Below are positions 8,340 to 16,214 of a stretch of DNA of 64,000 bases, piece by piece. The position numbers and the translations under genes are program-made. Origin of the DNA: Paradesertivirga superstes (lineage in GTDB: Bacteria > Bacteroidota > Bacteroidia > Sphingobacteriales > Sphingobacteriaceae); assembly GCF_037622515.1 (NCBI RefSeq), contig NZ_JBBJCN010000001.1, forward strand, positions 124,001 to 188,000, given 5' to 3'. The notes under the pieces are model-generated. The model was given only the letters and a program-made list of their open reading frames with translations, was not told the DNA's origin and did not search any database. The first letter of the stretch is position 1. Every line of letters begins with the position of its first letter.

Positions 8340-9146
8340 TTATCTGAATAAAGAGAAAAACTGTACAGAGATTACTTCCTCTAAAAAAATCAGGAACATC
8401 CCGATAACCACCGCAGAGTTGGCTGCCTTACCCACTCCTTCTGTTCCTTTGGAGGAATTATATCCCTGATAGCACCCAACTATGCCAATGGTAAAGCCAA
8501 AAATAATTGCCTTAATAGTTGACGCCGTAATATCTAAAAACGTAATAGATTCCAATGAAGATTGAAAGAAGGCTTTAGCGCTGGTGCCTTCGCTTAAAGA
8601 CACATTTAACAGGGCCCCGAACATCCCCACCAATGCTGTATAAAATGTCAGAATTGGAATTGTGATAGTCGAAGCTAATACCCTAGTAGATACCAGAAAC
8701 TTGAACGGATTTGTTGCTGATACTTCCATCGCATCAATCTGTTCGGTTACCCGCATAGAACCCAGCTCTGCGCCGATACTTGAGCCTACCTTACCCGCAG
8801 CAATTAAGGCGGTTAATAAAGGCGCAAGTGTTCGCAGTAAAGCAATAGCCACTAAAGAGGGTAACCATGACGTTGCACCAAATTCTGCCAGAGATGGCCT
8901 TGATTGTTTTGTAAAAACCATGCCGGTAATTAAACCGGTGGTCGATATCAGCAACAATGATCTGTAACCTATATTATAGCATTGATTGATCAGCTCCCTG
9001 CCTTCATAAGGGGGTAAAAAACCTTCTTTAAAAAACCTTACTACAAATTGACCCACATCATAAAGAGTTAAAAACATCCGGCTAAGCTTACCAGGTTTTT
9101 TAACTTCATTCAGAGTGGCCGCCAATTCCTCACCTTTTTGTTTCAT
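8340..9146 (-). CDS. MlaE-type ABC transporter permease
   Basis: 268 residues with about five to six membrane helices. The conserved MlaE core is visible: GSSIGAELGSMRVTEQIDA with MEVSATNPFKFLVSTR, the family signature region (a cytoplasmic EQIDA motif coupling to the ATPase). It is the first gene of the three-gene Mla-like operon. A 17-base palindrome at 9180-9196 lies just upstream and could be an operator. Confidence 0.92.
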   Translation of the reverse strand: MKQKGEELAATLNEVKKPGKLSRMFLTLYDVGQFVVRFFKEGFLPPYEGRELINQCYNIGYRSLLLISTTGLITGMVFTKQSRPSLAEFGATSWLPSLVAIALLRTLAPLLTALIAAGKVGSSIGAELGSMRVTEQIDAMEVSATNPFKFLVSTRVLASTITIPILTFYTALVGMFGALLNVSLSEGTSAKAFFQSSLESITFLDITASTIKAIIFGFTIGIVGCYQGYNSSKGTEGVGKAANSAVVIGMFLIFLEEVISVQFFSLFR

Positions 9147-9179
9147 TAATTTTGTGCATGCTAAACGAGCCTAATATAT

Positions 9180-9196
9180 GATACTTTGAAAGTATC
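9180..9196 (-). promoter_or_regulatory. Palindrome upstream of the Mla-like operon
   Basis: GATACTTT-G-AAAGTATC is a perfect 8+1+8 palindrome 34 bases upstream of the permease start, inside the probable promoter region. Operator function is inferred from position and symmetry. The remaining part of the 353-base gap up to 9499 shows no gene. Confidence 0.35.
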
Positions 9197-9445
9197 AACC
9201 AATTAAAGAGTTAAATGTTAGACAGAATCAACAATCTTGGTTTTTTCCACCTCTTTAAAAGAAATGCGAAGCTATTAATTGTTAAGTAGTTTTTCATAGG
9301 TAAGATAAAATTGAATGAAGATTAGACCGTTCTTTGACGAAACAAAATAAAAACTCTGCCGTCCGTGTGATTTCACATGTTGGACCAGAGCACGAACCAA
9401 TGAGTAAGTGAGGTATTTAACCTTAAAAATTCAGGTAAATCAATA

Positions 9446-9478
9446 TTGACTGCTATTTAGTATATTAATAGCAGTCAA
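9446..9478 (+). promoter_or_regulatory. 12-bp inverted repeat upstream of DUF1801 gene
   Basis: TTGACTGCTATT (9446-9457) and AATAGCAGTCAA (9467-9478) are perfectly complementary with 9 bases between, ending 21 bases before the start at 9500. It may be an operator or a leader hairpin. Confidence 0.4.
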
Positions 9479-9499
9479 GCTTTGTAAACGAACACTGAC

Positions 9500-9886
9500 A
9501 TGATAACATCAGAAACAAATGATATCGACAAGTATATTTCCGGATTTCCGGCTGAAACTCAAATTCTTTTAAAACAGCTGAGGGCAACTATTAAAAGTTC
9601 TGCTCCCGAGGCCGAGGAAGTTATAAGTTACGCCATTCCAACATTTAAATTAAAAGGGAATCTGGTTCACTTTGCGGGCTACAAAAACCATATTGGGTTT
9701 TATCCGGGATCCTCCGGTATAGAGAAGTTCAAGCAGAAACTATCTGTATACAAGTCGGCGAAAGGGTCTGTTCAATTTCCGATTAGCGAACCGCTTCCAA
9801 TTGAATTGATCAAAGAAATAGTAAAATTCAGGATGAAGGAAAATGAGGCAAAGGAACAAGAAAAACAAATGAAAAAAGGCCAATAA
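9500..9886 (+). CDS. DUF1801 (YdhG-like) protein
   Basis: 128 residues. The DUF1801/YdhG fold is recognisable from IDKYISGFPAETQILLKQLR, then EEVISYAIPTFKLKG, HFAGYKNHIGFYPG, and SVQFPISEPLPIELIKEIVKFR. These are small cytosolic proteins related to the iron chaperone frataxin/CyaY superfamily; the function in most bacteria is undetermined. The C-terminus is a short Lys/Glu-rich helix. It converges with the DUF6629 gene 13 bases away. Confidence 0.85.
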   Translation: MITSETNDIDKYISGFPAETQILLKQLRATIKSSAPEAEEVISYAIPTFKLKGNLVHFAGYKNHIGFYPGSSGIEKFKQKLSVYKSAKGSVQFPISEPLPIELIKEIVKFRMKENEAKEQEKQMKKGQ

Positions 9887-9899
9887 AGACCATACGTTT

Positions 9900-10568
9900 C
9901 TATAGGGACACCTTTAAGCTCCTGAAATAATTCGCCCTCAACTCTTTTATAATATAAAATACAATCAGACTTATAATGGCGGCAAAGTAACACCAAACAG
10001 AAACAAGATATCTGGAGAAAAACAATTTGGTTACCACTAAAGAAATTATAATGATCATACCCAGAACGTTCATTTTTTTAATACCGGATATAAAAGGAGG
10101 GACAACTGTTGGAAGTAAGTAAACCACAGAAGCTACCAGGCCTTTCTGATGAGGAAAATAACTATAATAAACGATATGATGCGAACTGATGCTCGCTTTA
10201 ACAGAATAAAACAAAAGACTATACGTCACGTAGATTGAAACCGCTGCTCCGATTCCCAGGAGTATTAATAGTATCTTTTTTCTTAGAGGATTTTCTTCAA
10301 GAAAATAAATTGATAATGGAACAAGTGAGGGCCAGATAACCTGGGCAAAAAACATGAACACATATGTTGAAGGCTTTTCAAAGGCCGAATAATCAGAATT
10401 GGTAAGTGAAAGCCATACAAACCCTTCTGAAAGTTGCTGAATCGAGAACATTAATGGAATGACTGCAAAAGGAACCTGTGCCGCTCTGGATGTTTGTTTT
10501 ATAGAAGCTACACCTCCGCCAAAAAGGGCTGTACTTGCAATAAAACTGGCACTTGCTGAAAAACACAT
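9900..10568 (-). CDS. DUF6629-type membrane protein
   Basis: 222 residues with about six to seven hydrophobic helices. The N-terminus MCFSASASFIAS and the segment QQLSEGFVWLSL resemble the family I know as DUF6629, whose function is unknown. The gene has a full Shine-Dalgarno sequence (AAAGGAGG, minus strand, 10575-10582) 6 bases before its ATG, which is uncommon in Bacteroidota, and a 13-bp hairpin just upstream. The start Met-Cys is conserved in relatives from memory. Confidence 0.75.
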   Translation of the reverse strand: MCFSASASFIASTALFGGGVASIKQTSRAAQVPFAVIPLMFSIQQLSEGFVWLSLTNSDYSAFEKPSTYVFMFFAQVIWPSLVPLSIYFLEENPLRKKILLILLGIGAAVSIYVTYSLLFYSVKASISSHHIVYYSYFPHQKGLVASVVYLLPTVVPPFISGIKKMNVLGMIIIISLVVTKLFFSRYLVSVWCYFAAIISLIVFYIIKELRANYFRSLKVSL

Positions 10569-10587
10569 AAATATCCTCCTTTATTTT

Positions 10588-10620
10588 AAATACCAGAAAA
10601 TCCTGAATTTTCTGGTATTT
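10588..10620 (-). terminator. Hairpin between aminotransferase and DUF6629 genes
   Basis: A 13-bp perfect stem (10588-10600 with 10608-10620) and 7-base loop. In the minus direction it is followed by a short T/A run, so it can terminate the aminotransferase transcript. It also lies about 20 bases upstream of the DUF6629 start and could be part of that gene's leader. Confidence 0.55.
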
Positions 10621-10791
10621 ATTTAAGCAACAAACCAAATCTATAGCTTTGGAAATTCAAAGAATCTATAAGCTATATTCTATTCGTTCAGGAAATTTTC
10701 TATTCCATTGATAAAGAGAAGGATTACAGTCATTATTAAGGACATTTATGGTCAGCCCGCAACTTGATACTTATCAGTTTACACTTTTGGA

Positions 10792-11976
10792 TCAAATCAT
10801 GTTCCCCAGCTTTTTTAGTGATTCTACCATGATATCCTCTTCAACATTTGAAAAATTTAAGCGCAAGGTTTGAGTATCCGGGTTCGAGGCATAAAAAGTA
10901 TCGCCAGGAACAAAGATAATATCTTCTTTCAGCGCCCTCTGCAACAACTTTCTTGAGCTTAAACCCTTCGGCAAGGTAAGCCAGCAAAACATTCCCCCCA
11001 TCGGCCGGGTACAGCTTACAGAAAAAGGGAAGTTATGATAAATCGCATCGAGCATCACTTTACATTGTTGTTTATACCTTTTTCTGATCCCCTCGATATG
11101 ATTGTCGAGGTTGTATCTGCTTAAAAATTCATACAAAATGAATTGAGCTAAATTACCTGAATGCAGGTCGGTTGCTTGCTTTAAAATAATTGCTTTTTTA
11201 ATTATTTCATGATTGGCGACCATCCAACCCAATCTTAATCCGGGGGCGATGATCTTGGAAAATGAGCCTATAAGTATAGTTTGATCTGGCAGATGAGAAA
11301 AAACCGGTGCTGATATTTCATCGTTGAAAGCAATTTCTCCATAAGGATCGTCTTCTATAAACAGAGTTCCGTGGCGGGCTAAAATCTCTGCTGTTTTCTT
11401 CCGCTTCTCGGCACTATAACTTATGCCTGTTGGGTTTTGAAAATTAGGGATACCATAAAAAAACTTAATATCATTTTTACATAATGTATTTTCAAGTTCA
11501 TGTGTATTTATCCCATCATTCTCTAAATTCACTTCCATTATATTAGCCTGAAACATTGAAAAGCATTGTAATGCACCCAGATATCCGGGACGTTCCACAA
11601 TAAGATTATCGCCGGGATTTATAAATAATTTACCAATCAGATCAAGTGCCTGCTGCGATCCGTTAGTGATTAAAATCTGTTCAGGAGATATTTCAAGATT
11701 AAAGCGTTGCCTGTATCTGTTCGAGATATATTCCCTTAAGGGAAAGTATCCTTCAGTTGCAGCGTATTGAAGAGCCTGCGTTCCATGGTGTTGAAACACC
11801 CTTAGTGCGCATTCCTCGAGCTCTTTTACCGGAAACAAGGATGGGCTGGGTAAACCACCCGCAAATGAAACGATATGAGGGTTGGAAGTTACTTTCAAGA
11901 TTTCGCGAATAAATGATTGCGGAACATTTTGAACTCTTTGGGAGAAAGGAAATTGATGTGTTTCTGTTCTGTTCAT
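10792..11976 (-). CDS. PLP-dependent class I/II aminotransferase, attenuator-controlled
   Basis: 394 residues, a complete fold-type I aminotransferase without a GntR domain, in the LysN/2-aminoadipate branch related to MocR proteins. PLP-binding elements are visible: NPTG (181-184), EDDPYGE (Asp/Tyr pair near 209-212), the Schiff-base Lys241 in SFSKIIAPGLRLGW, and a C-terminal RLNFSN arginine for the substrate carboxylate. LysN-type enzymes accept branched-chain and aromatic amino acids. The two leader peptides upstream are rich in Val, Ile and Leu, so a role in branched-chain amino acid metabolism is inferred. Confidence 0.88.
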   Translation of the reverse strand: MNRTETHQFPFSQRVQNVPQSFIREILKVTSNPHIVSFAGGLPSPSLFPVKELEECALRVFQHHGTQALQYAATEGYFPLREYISNRYRQRFNLEISPEQILITNGSQQALDLIGKLFINPGDNLIVERPGYLGALQCFSMFQANIMEVNLENDGINTHELENTLCKNDIKFFYGIPNFQNPTGISYSAEKRKKTAEILARHGTLFIEDDPYGEIAFNDEISAPVFSHLPDQTILIGSFSKIIAPGLRLGWMVANHEIIKKAIILKQATDLHSGNLAQFILYEFLSRYNLDNHIEGIRKRYKQQCKVMLDAIYHNFPFSVSCTRPMGGMFCWLTLPKGLSSRKLLQRALKEDIIFVPGDTFYASNPDTQTLRLNFSNVEEDIMVESLKKLGNMI

Positions 11977-11994
11977 ATTGTAATAATCAGGTAT

Positions 11995-12026
11995 AAAAAA
12001 AAGCCTCCCGGTTTTGGCGGGAGGCT
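11995..12026 (-). terminator. Attenuator terminator 2
   Basis: On the minus strand a 9-bp GC-rich perfect stem (12026-12018 with 12010-12002; AGCCTCCCG/CGGGAGGCT) with a 7-base loop is followed by a run of eight T. It stands between the second leader peptide and the aminotransferase ATG, only about 18 bases upstream of the start, the normal place for an attenuator. Confidence 0.85.
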
Positions 12027-12049
12027 GATGAATTCAGATTAAAAAAAAC

Positions 12050-12139
12050 TCAAATCAATCTATCCCGACAGGCTGAACCTACCACGACCATCACAGAAAT
12101 GACTGCAGATAAATTGATATATAGAGTGTTATTTTTCAT
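12050..12139 (-). CDS. Leader peptide 2 (29 aa, branched-chain-rich)
   Basis: This small frame starts at the ATG 12137-12139 and ends with TGA at 12050-12052. It encodes 29 residues starting MKNNTLYINLSAV, with a central run VISVMVVVG holding five Val codons, and ending in CRDRLI. The terminator at 11995-12026 follows 24 bases later. Near the peptide's end, CGGGA on the transcript can pair with TCCCG of the terminator's first arm, an antiterminator. This is the layout of the ilvB leader of enterics: stalling at Val codons would allow read-through into the aminotransferase gene. Confidence 0.7.
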   Translation of the reverse strand: MKNNTLYINLSAVISVMVVVGSACRDRLI

Positions 12140-12158
12140 TCAATATAATTGTCTTTCT

Positions 12159-12229
12159 AATGGAGATGAAGCTACCATGAACATAGTATTTAAGTTTGTG
12201 CCGGGTCTGCTCATAATAATCTCATTATA
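12159..12229 (-). repeat. Dispersed inverted-repeat element, copy A
   Basis: Arms at 12159-12180 (AATGGAGATGAAGCTACCATGA) read with 12210-12229 form an imperfect inverted repeat whose mismatches are all transitions (G-U compatible). It lies between attenuator 1 and leader peptide 2. The same element occurs at 21364-21506 and 26621-26690, each time 20-45 bases upstream of a start codon on the minus strand. Confidence 0.6.
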
Positions 12230-12240
12230 ACTTTCAAACA

Positions 12241-12271
12241 AAAAAACCCGACCAAAATGGACGGGCTTTTT
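12241..12271 (-). terminator. Attenuator terminator 1
   Basis: On the minus strand the arms 12271-12259 and 12253-12241 pair over 13 positions with two mismatches (core CCCG/CGGG), with a 5-base loop, and are followed by a T run. It lies 25 bases after the stop of leader peptide 1. GACGGG at the end of leader 1 (12298-12293) is a perfect 6-base complement of CCCGTC in the terminator's first arm (12265-12260), a potential antiterminator. Confidence 0.7.
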
Positions 12272-12296
12272 CAGTATATTTTATATAGAATTCCCG

Positions 12297-12353
12297 TCAA
12301 TACAAAAGTACTGTGACCGCAATGACTGAAATTTTATATTGGTTTTGTTTCAT
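12297..12353 (-). CDS. Leader peptide 1 (18 aa, branched-chain-rich)
   Basis: ATG at 12351-12353, TGA at 12297-12299. The peptide is MKQNQYKISVIAVTVLLY. Of its last ten codons seven are Ile, Val or Leu. The GACGGG antiterminator segment overlaps the stop codon, so a ribosome that reaches the stop covers it and lets terminator 1 form, whereas stalling on Ile/Val/Leu codons frees it. A consensus promoter sits directly in front (12362-12393). The peptide was found by reading the minus strand and is too short for ordinary gene calling. Confidence 0.72.
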   Translation of the reverse strand: MKQNQYKISVIAVTVLLY

Positions 12354-12361
12354 GATGAATT

Positions 12362-12393
12362 CAAATATAGCTGATGAGCTTTAGAATAGCAAA
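12362..12393 (-). promoter_or_regulatory. Promoter of the leader-aminotransferase transcript
   Basis: On the minus strand TTTG (12393-12390), 20 bases, then TATATTTG (12369-12362): an exact match to the Bacteroidota promoter with ideal spacing. The leader 1 ATG is 8 bases beyond the -7 box. I see no such promoter between the two leaders, so one transcript probably carries both attenuators. Confidence 0.75.
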
Positions 12394-12409
12394 TTTTAAT
12401 GCACGATTT

Positions 12410-13267
12410 CTAGTGTTGCACAGACGATGTCGTTTTCGCATCTATAAACTCCAGCAAATCCGCATTTAACTGTTCCTTATCTGTAATAAACAAACCATGG
12501 GGGGCATCTTCGTAAACAATATATTTAGCTTCACGGATTAAACGGGCTGCCTTATCACCGGTGGCTTCAATGGGAACAATTTTATCGCTATTTCCATGGA
12601 TCACCAATGCAGGAACATTAATTGTATGCATTTCGGTTCTAAAATCTGTTTCTCCAAAGGCATGAACACATTCTACTGTAGCTATAGGCGAAGCCTGCAT
12701 GGCCACCGATAAGTTCCAATCAAGCATGGCCTGGCTAACCTGATGACTTATTACACTTACACCGTAAAACATTTTCGAGAAACCTGTTAGAAAAGCCGGG
12801 CGATCCTCCTGAATATTCATAATCATTTCATGCAAGGTTTCCTGGGGTACGCCATCAGGATTATCATCGGTTTTTAAGGTGAAAGGAGCGATAGAAGATA
12901 GTAAAACTATTTTTGAAACTCTATTTCCACCATGGCGGCTAAAATAACGCACCACCTCTCCTCCTCCCATAGAAAATCCAACCAAAGTTACATTCTGCAA
13001 ATCCAGTTGATCTAATACAGCCTTTAAGTCATCAGAAAAGGTGTCGTAATCATAGCCGCTAAAGGGTTTATCAGATTTACCAAAACCCCGGCGATCATAG
13101 GCAATGCATCGTAAACCCATTTCCGATAAAACGCGCATCTGGTGTTCCCACATCTGATGATCTAAGGGCCAACCATGAATAAAAACTACAGGGTTCCCGG
13201 TGCCCCAGTCTTCATAATATAAATTTACATCTGTTCCGTCAGGGTTTTTAGAGTTTATGAAATTCAT
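12410..13267 (-). CDS. Alpha/beta hydrolase
   Basis: 285 residues of the alpha/beta-hydrolase fold, close to the non-haem chloroperoxidase/esterase group. The oxyanion motif HGWPLD begins at residue 31, the nucleophile Ser99 is in GFSMGGG, an Asp follows in HGNSDKIVP, and the catalytic His is in DAPHGLF near the C-terminus. No signal peptide, so cytosolic. The substrate cannot be told. The gene is monocistronic, and its 3' end lies next to the promoter of the aminotransferase leader. Confidence 0.9.
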   Translation of the reverse strand: MNFINSKNPDGTDVNLYYEDWGTGNPVVFIHGWPLDHQMWEHQMRVLSEMGLRCIAYDRRGFGKSDKPFSGYDYDTFSDDLKAVLDQLDLQNVTLVGFSMGGGEVVRYFSRHGGNRVSKIVLLSSIAPFTLKTDDNPDGVPQETLHEMIMNIQEDRPAFLTGFSKMFYGVSVISHQVSQAMLDWNLSVAMQASPIATVECVHAFGETDFRTEMHTINVPALVIHGNSDKIVPIEATGDKAARLIREAKYIVYEDAPHGLFITDKEQLNADLLEFIDAKTTSSVQH

Positions 13268-13501
13268 TTCCGTTAATTAACTTGGATAAGTGCTAGATAA
13301 TTAACTTCTTAAATGCTGGATTGTTTGTTCTTTCACCCCAATTTAACAGGTTGCAAGGATATTTAAAATTTCGACCAATTAAATAAAGGCGGAAGAATAA
13401 CCCCGCTAAAAAAATGAATGGAAGATCGGAGAAATAATAAATACTAATCTTCAGAAAACACAATTGTAGTCGCGTTCCCTGCAAAAAATTAAAAGAAGTT
13501 T

Positions 13502-15652
13502 TTAAACCGCTTTTTTACTTTTAAAAATCTCTTGCTGAATAAATGGCTGACTTTTCAATCGTTCTCCTGTTGCTTTAAAAATGGCATTCGCCACCGCGCC
13601 ACCTGTTGGTGGAAGTGCCGGTTCTCCCAGACCGGTTGGATCAATTCCATTATTTACAAAAAAGGTCTCAATTTCCGGAATCTCTCTCATCCGGATTAAA
13701 CGGTATTTATTATAGTTACTCTGTTCGGGAGCGCCATCTTTAAAGGTTAAACTGCCATACATCGCATGACCCAAACCGTCAACAATTCCTCCCATAACTT
13801 GCTGGCGGGCGCCACTCATGTTAATTACCTCACCACAATCAATAGCTGCATAGATCTTCTGAACAACTGGCTTTCCTGCTTTCATAACCACATCAGCAAC
13901 CTGAGCAACGTAAGATGCGTGTGAAAAATAAACACTAAAACCTTGTGAAACATTCTTTTTAATTCCCCATCCGGATTTTTCTGAAGCAAGTTTGATAACT
14001 CCGATCATACGGTCTATATCATAACGAACGGCACCTGCCGGTGAAGTTTTTGCTTTTTCAAGAAGCTCTAATCTGAACTGAATCGGATCTTTCTTTGCAG
14101 CCTCGGCAACTTCATCTAAAAATGCCTGTTCGGCATAACCGAGAAAATTTGTAATGGGTGCTCTCCAGGGAGCTGTAGTTACAGGCGATTTATGCTCTAT
14201 GGAATCTATCAAAAGATTATCTACTGCTCCCGAAGGGAAATTATTTTCACGGGTAGGGTTTCCGGCATTAATTCCGGCTCCTCTTAGTTTATAGCCAATC
14301 ATTTTACCCTGATCATCAAGGGCTGCTTCGAAGCGATAACGAACAGCGGGTCGGTAGCTTCCACCCGTCATATCGTCTTCCCGGGTCCAGATTACCTTTA
14401 CAGGAGCTTTGATCATACTGGAAAGTTCAGCAGCCTCAAGAGCATAATCTGTCATCAGTCTCCGGCCAAAACCTCCACCTAAACGGGTTATTTCTACGGT
14501 GATTTTGTCCTCAGGAATACCTAATAATCTCGAAACGCCGGATCTGGCATTTCCAGGAGTTTGTGTAGGCCCGATCAGTTCCACCCCATCTGGCCGCACA
14601 TGAGCAAAGAAGTTCATCGGTTCCATAGGGTTATGTGGCAGAAAAGGACATTGGTATTCACTTTTTACAATCTTGGCCGCATTTTTAAAAGCAGCATCCA
14701 CGTCGCCTTCTTTTCTTCTGACCTGCACCTTTGAATCGTTTAACAACAGATCAGCAAATATTTTATCATGGTCGGCAGTACTCTCTAAATTACCATCCTT
14801 TTCATAATCAACTTTTAAAAGCTTTCTTGCTTTGTTGACTTGCCAGGTTGATTTCCCAACCACAGCCACATTATTTTTAAAGGTTACCACATCGATAATA
14901 CCCGGCTGAGCCTTCGCCTCTTTAGCATCTACCGACTTCAATTTCATTCCGAAAGCGGCAGGTCGCTGAATCATGGCAATGAACATACCCTCGCGATAGA
15001 AATCCATCCCAAACAAGGGCTTTCCGGTTAAAATATCTTTATTGGCAACGTTTTTCACCGCTGTGCCAATCAGTTTAAAATCTTTGCGGTCTTTTAACTT
15101 TACCTCAGCAGGAACAGTAAGTTTTGAGGCATCTTCTGCAAGTTCACCAAAGCTTAACTTGTTCCCTGATTTGGAATGCACTATCATTCCATTGCTCGCT
15201 GCACATTCATCAACAGGCACATTCCATCGTTTGGCGCCTGCCTCGATAAGCATTTGCTTTGCGGTCGCTCCTGCCCTTCTGAGCCTTTTCCAGGAATGCG
15301 GAATCGCACCGCTTCCGCCTGTAACCTGACGCTCAAATTTTTTGGCATCAAACGCAGCCTGCACAACATTTACCTTTGTCCAGTCGGCCTCAAGCTCCTC
15401 TGCCACTACCATCGGAAATGAGGTCATTATATTTTGTCCCAACTCAGGATTAGGAGAGAATATGGTAATAATATTCGTGCTCGAAATAGACAGGTAACTA
15501 TTAAACTCGGCGTTTCCGGCAGCCAGTGCGGCTTTAGAAATTACGGAAGGAACTTCTGCATTTACACTAAACCAGTCAAATCCGAGCATCAATCCACCAC
15601 CGGCGGTTGCTGCCATTTTCAGGAAATCACGTCTGCTTGTTGATTTTGCCAT
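13502..15652 (-). CDS. Molybdopterin-binding oxidoreductase subunit (IorB-like)
   Basis: 716 residues of the xanthine dehydrogenase/isoquinoline 1-oxidoreductase beta type. It begins with a twin-arginine signal (STSRRDFLKMAATAGG), implying folded export to the periplasm with its partner. The Mo-cofactor motif GGFGRR and the C-terminal GLGEPALPPTGGAVANA segment (with the catalytic Glu of the family) are present. Such enzymes hydroxylate aldehydes or N-heterocycles using water. It lies 2 bases after the iron-sulfur subunit gene. No cytochrome c subunit or cofactor-insertion (XdhC-like) gene is in the neighbourhood. Confidence 0.9.
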   Translation of the reverse strand: MAKSTSRRDFLKMAATAGGGLMLGFDWFSVNAEVPSVISKAALAAGNAEFNSYLSISSTNIITIFSPNPELGQNIMTSFPMVVAEELEADWTKVNVVQAAFDAKKFERQVTGGSGAIPHSWKRLRRAGATAKQMLIEAGAKRWNVPVDECAASNGMIVHSKSGNKLSFGELAEDASKLTVPAEVKLKDRKDFKLIGTAVKNVANKDILTGKPLFGMDFYREGMFIAMIQRPAAFGMKLKSVDAKEAKAQPGIIDVVTFKNNVAVVGKSTWQVNKARKLLKVDYEKDGNLESTADHDKIFADLLLNDSKVQVRRKEGDVDAAFKNAAKIVKSEYQCPFLPHNPMEPMNFFAHVRPDGVELIGPTQTPGNARSGVSRLLGIPEDKITVEITRLGGGFGRRLMTDYALEAAELSSMIKAPVKVIWTREDDMTGGSYRPAVRYRFEAALDDQGKMIGYKLRGAGINAGNPTRENNFPSGAVDNLLIDSIEHKSPVTTAPWRAPITNFLGYAEQAFLDEVAEAAKKDPIQFRLELLEKAKTSPAGAVRYDIDRMIGVIKLASEKSGWGIKKNVSQGFSVYFSHASYVAQVADVVMKAGKPVVQKIYAAIDCGEVINMSGARQQVMGGIVDGLGHAMYGSLTFKDGAPEQSNYNKYRLIRMREIPEIETFFVNNGIDPTGLGEPALPPTGGAVANAIFKATGERLKSQPFIQQEIFKSKKAV

Positions 15653-15654
15653 GA

Positions 15655-16113
15655 TTATATTTTATTACTAGCCAATGTAACTGCTTCTTTAATCCGATGA
15701 TATGCTCCACACCGACAGATATTTCCATTCATAGCGGTATCAATCTGATCTGATGTTGGTTTCGGGTTAGTTTTTAAAAATGCCGCCGCCGTCATAATCT
15801 GTCCTGCCTGGCAATAACCACACTGTGGCACATCTATTTCATTCCAGGCCTGCTGTACAGGATGATCGCCATTGGCAGACAAGCCTTCAATAGTGACAAC
15901 TTTTTGTGCACCTATTGCTGCAACAGGCAGTGTACAAGATTTCATAGCCTGGCCATTCACATGAACCGTACAGGCACCACATGCTCCTATTCCGCAACCA
16001 TATTTGGTTCCCACCAAGCGCAGGTTATCGCGCAAAACCCACAATAAAGGTGTATCCGGTTCCGCATCTGCCTGGTAAGCGCGACCGTTAATCTGAAGCT
16101 TGTAAATGGCCAT
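15655..16113 (-). CDS. (2Fe-2S)-binding oxidoreductase subunit (IorA-like)
   Basis: 152 residues. The plant-type ferredoxin cluster is bound by Cys40, 45, 48 and 60 (YGCGIGACGACTVHVNG), and the second 2Fe-2S cluster by the CGYC and CRC cysteines in the helical C-terminal domain. It has no signal of its own and would be exported with the twin-arginine subunit encoded 2 bases downstream. It passes electrons from the molybdenum centre to an unidentified acceptor. Confidence 0.92.
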   Translation of the reverse strand: MAIYKLQINGRAYQADAEPDTPLLWVLRDNLRLVGTKYGCGIGACGACTVHVNGQAMKSCTLPVAAIGAQKVVTIEGLSANGDHPVQQAWNEIDVPQCGYCQAGQIMTAAAFLKTNPKPTSDQIDTAMNGNICRCGAYHRIKEAVTLASNKI

Positions 16114-16214
16114 TGAGTAATTATTTTGGTAGCTAAATTAAAGAAAATGGTTCTTTGGTAAACGTAACGAATTCGTTAATGAAATAAAGGCAGAATGGGG
16201 TCTAATTTAATAAA

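Noticed and set aside
12140..12220. A 24-codon frame (MSRPGTNLNTMFM...) ending at the leader 2 start
   Set aside because: It is a translation of the inverted-repeat element with no promoter or terminator of its own and an amino acid mix unlike an attenuator peptide.
13293..13484. 63-codon minus-strand frame in the gap before the molybdenum enzyme genes
   Set aside because: No domain, no start context and no conservation clue; composition resembles random A/T-rich sequence.
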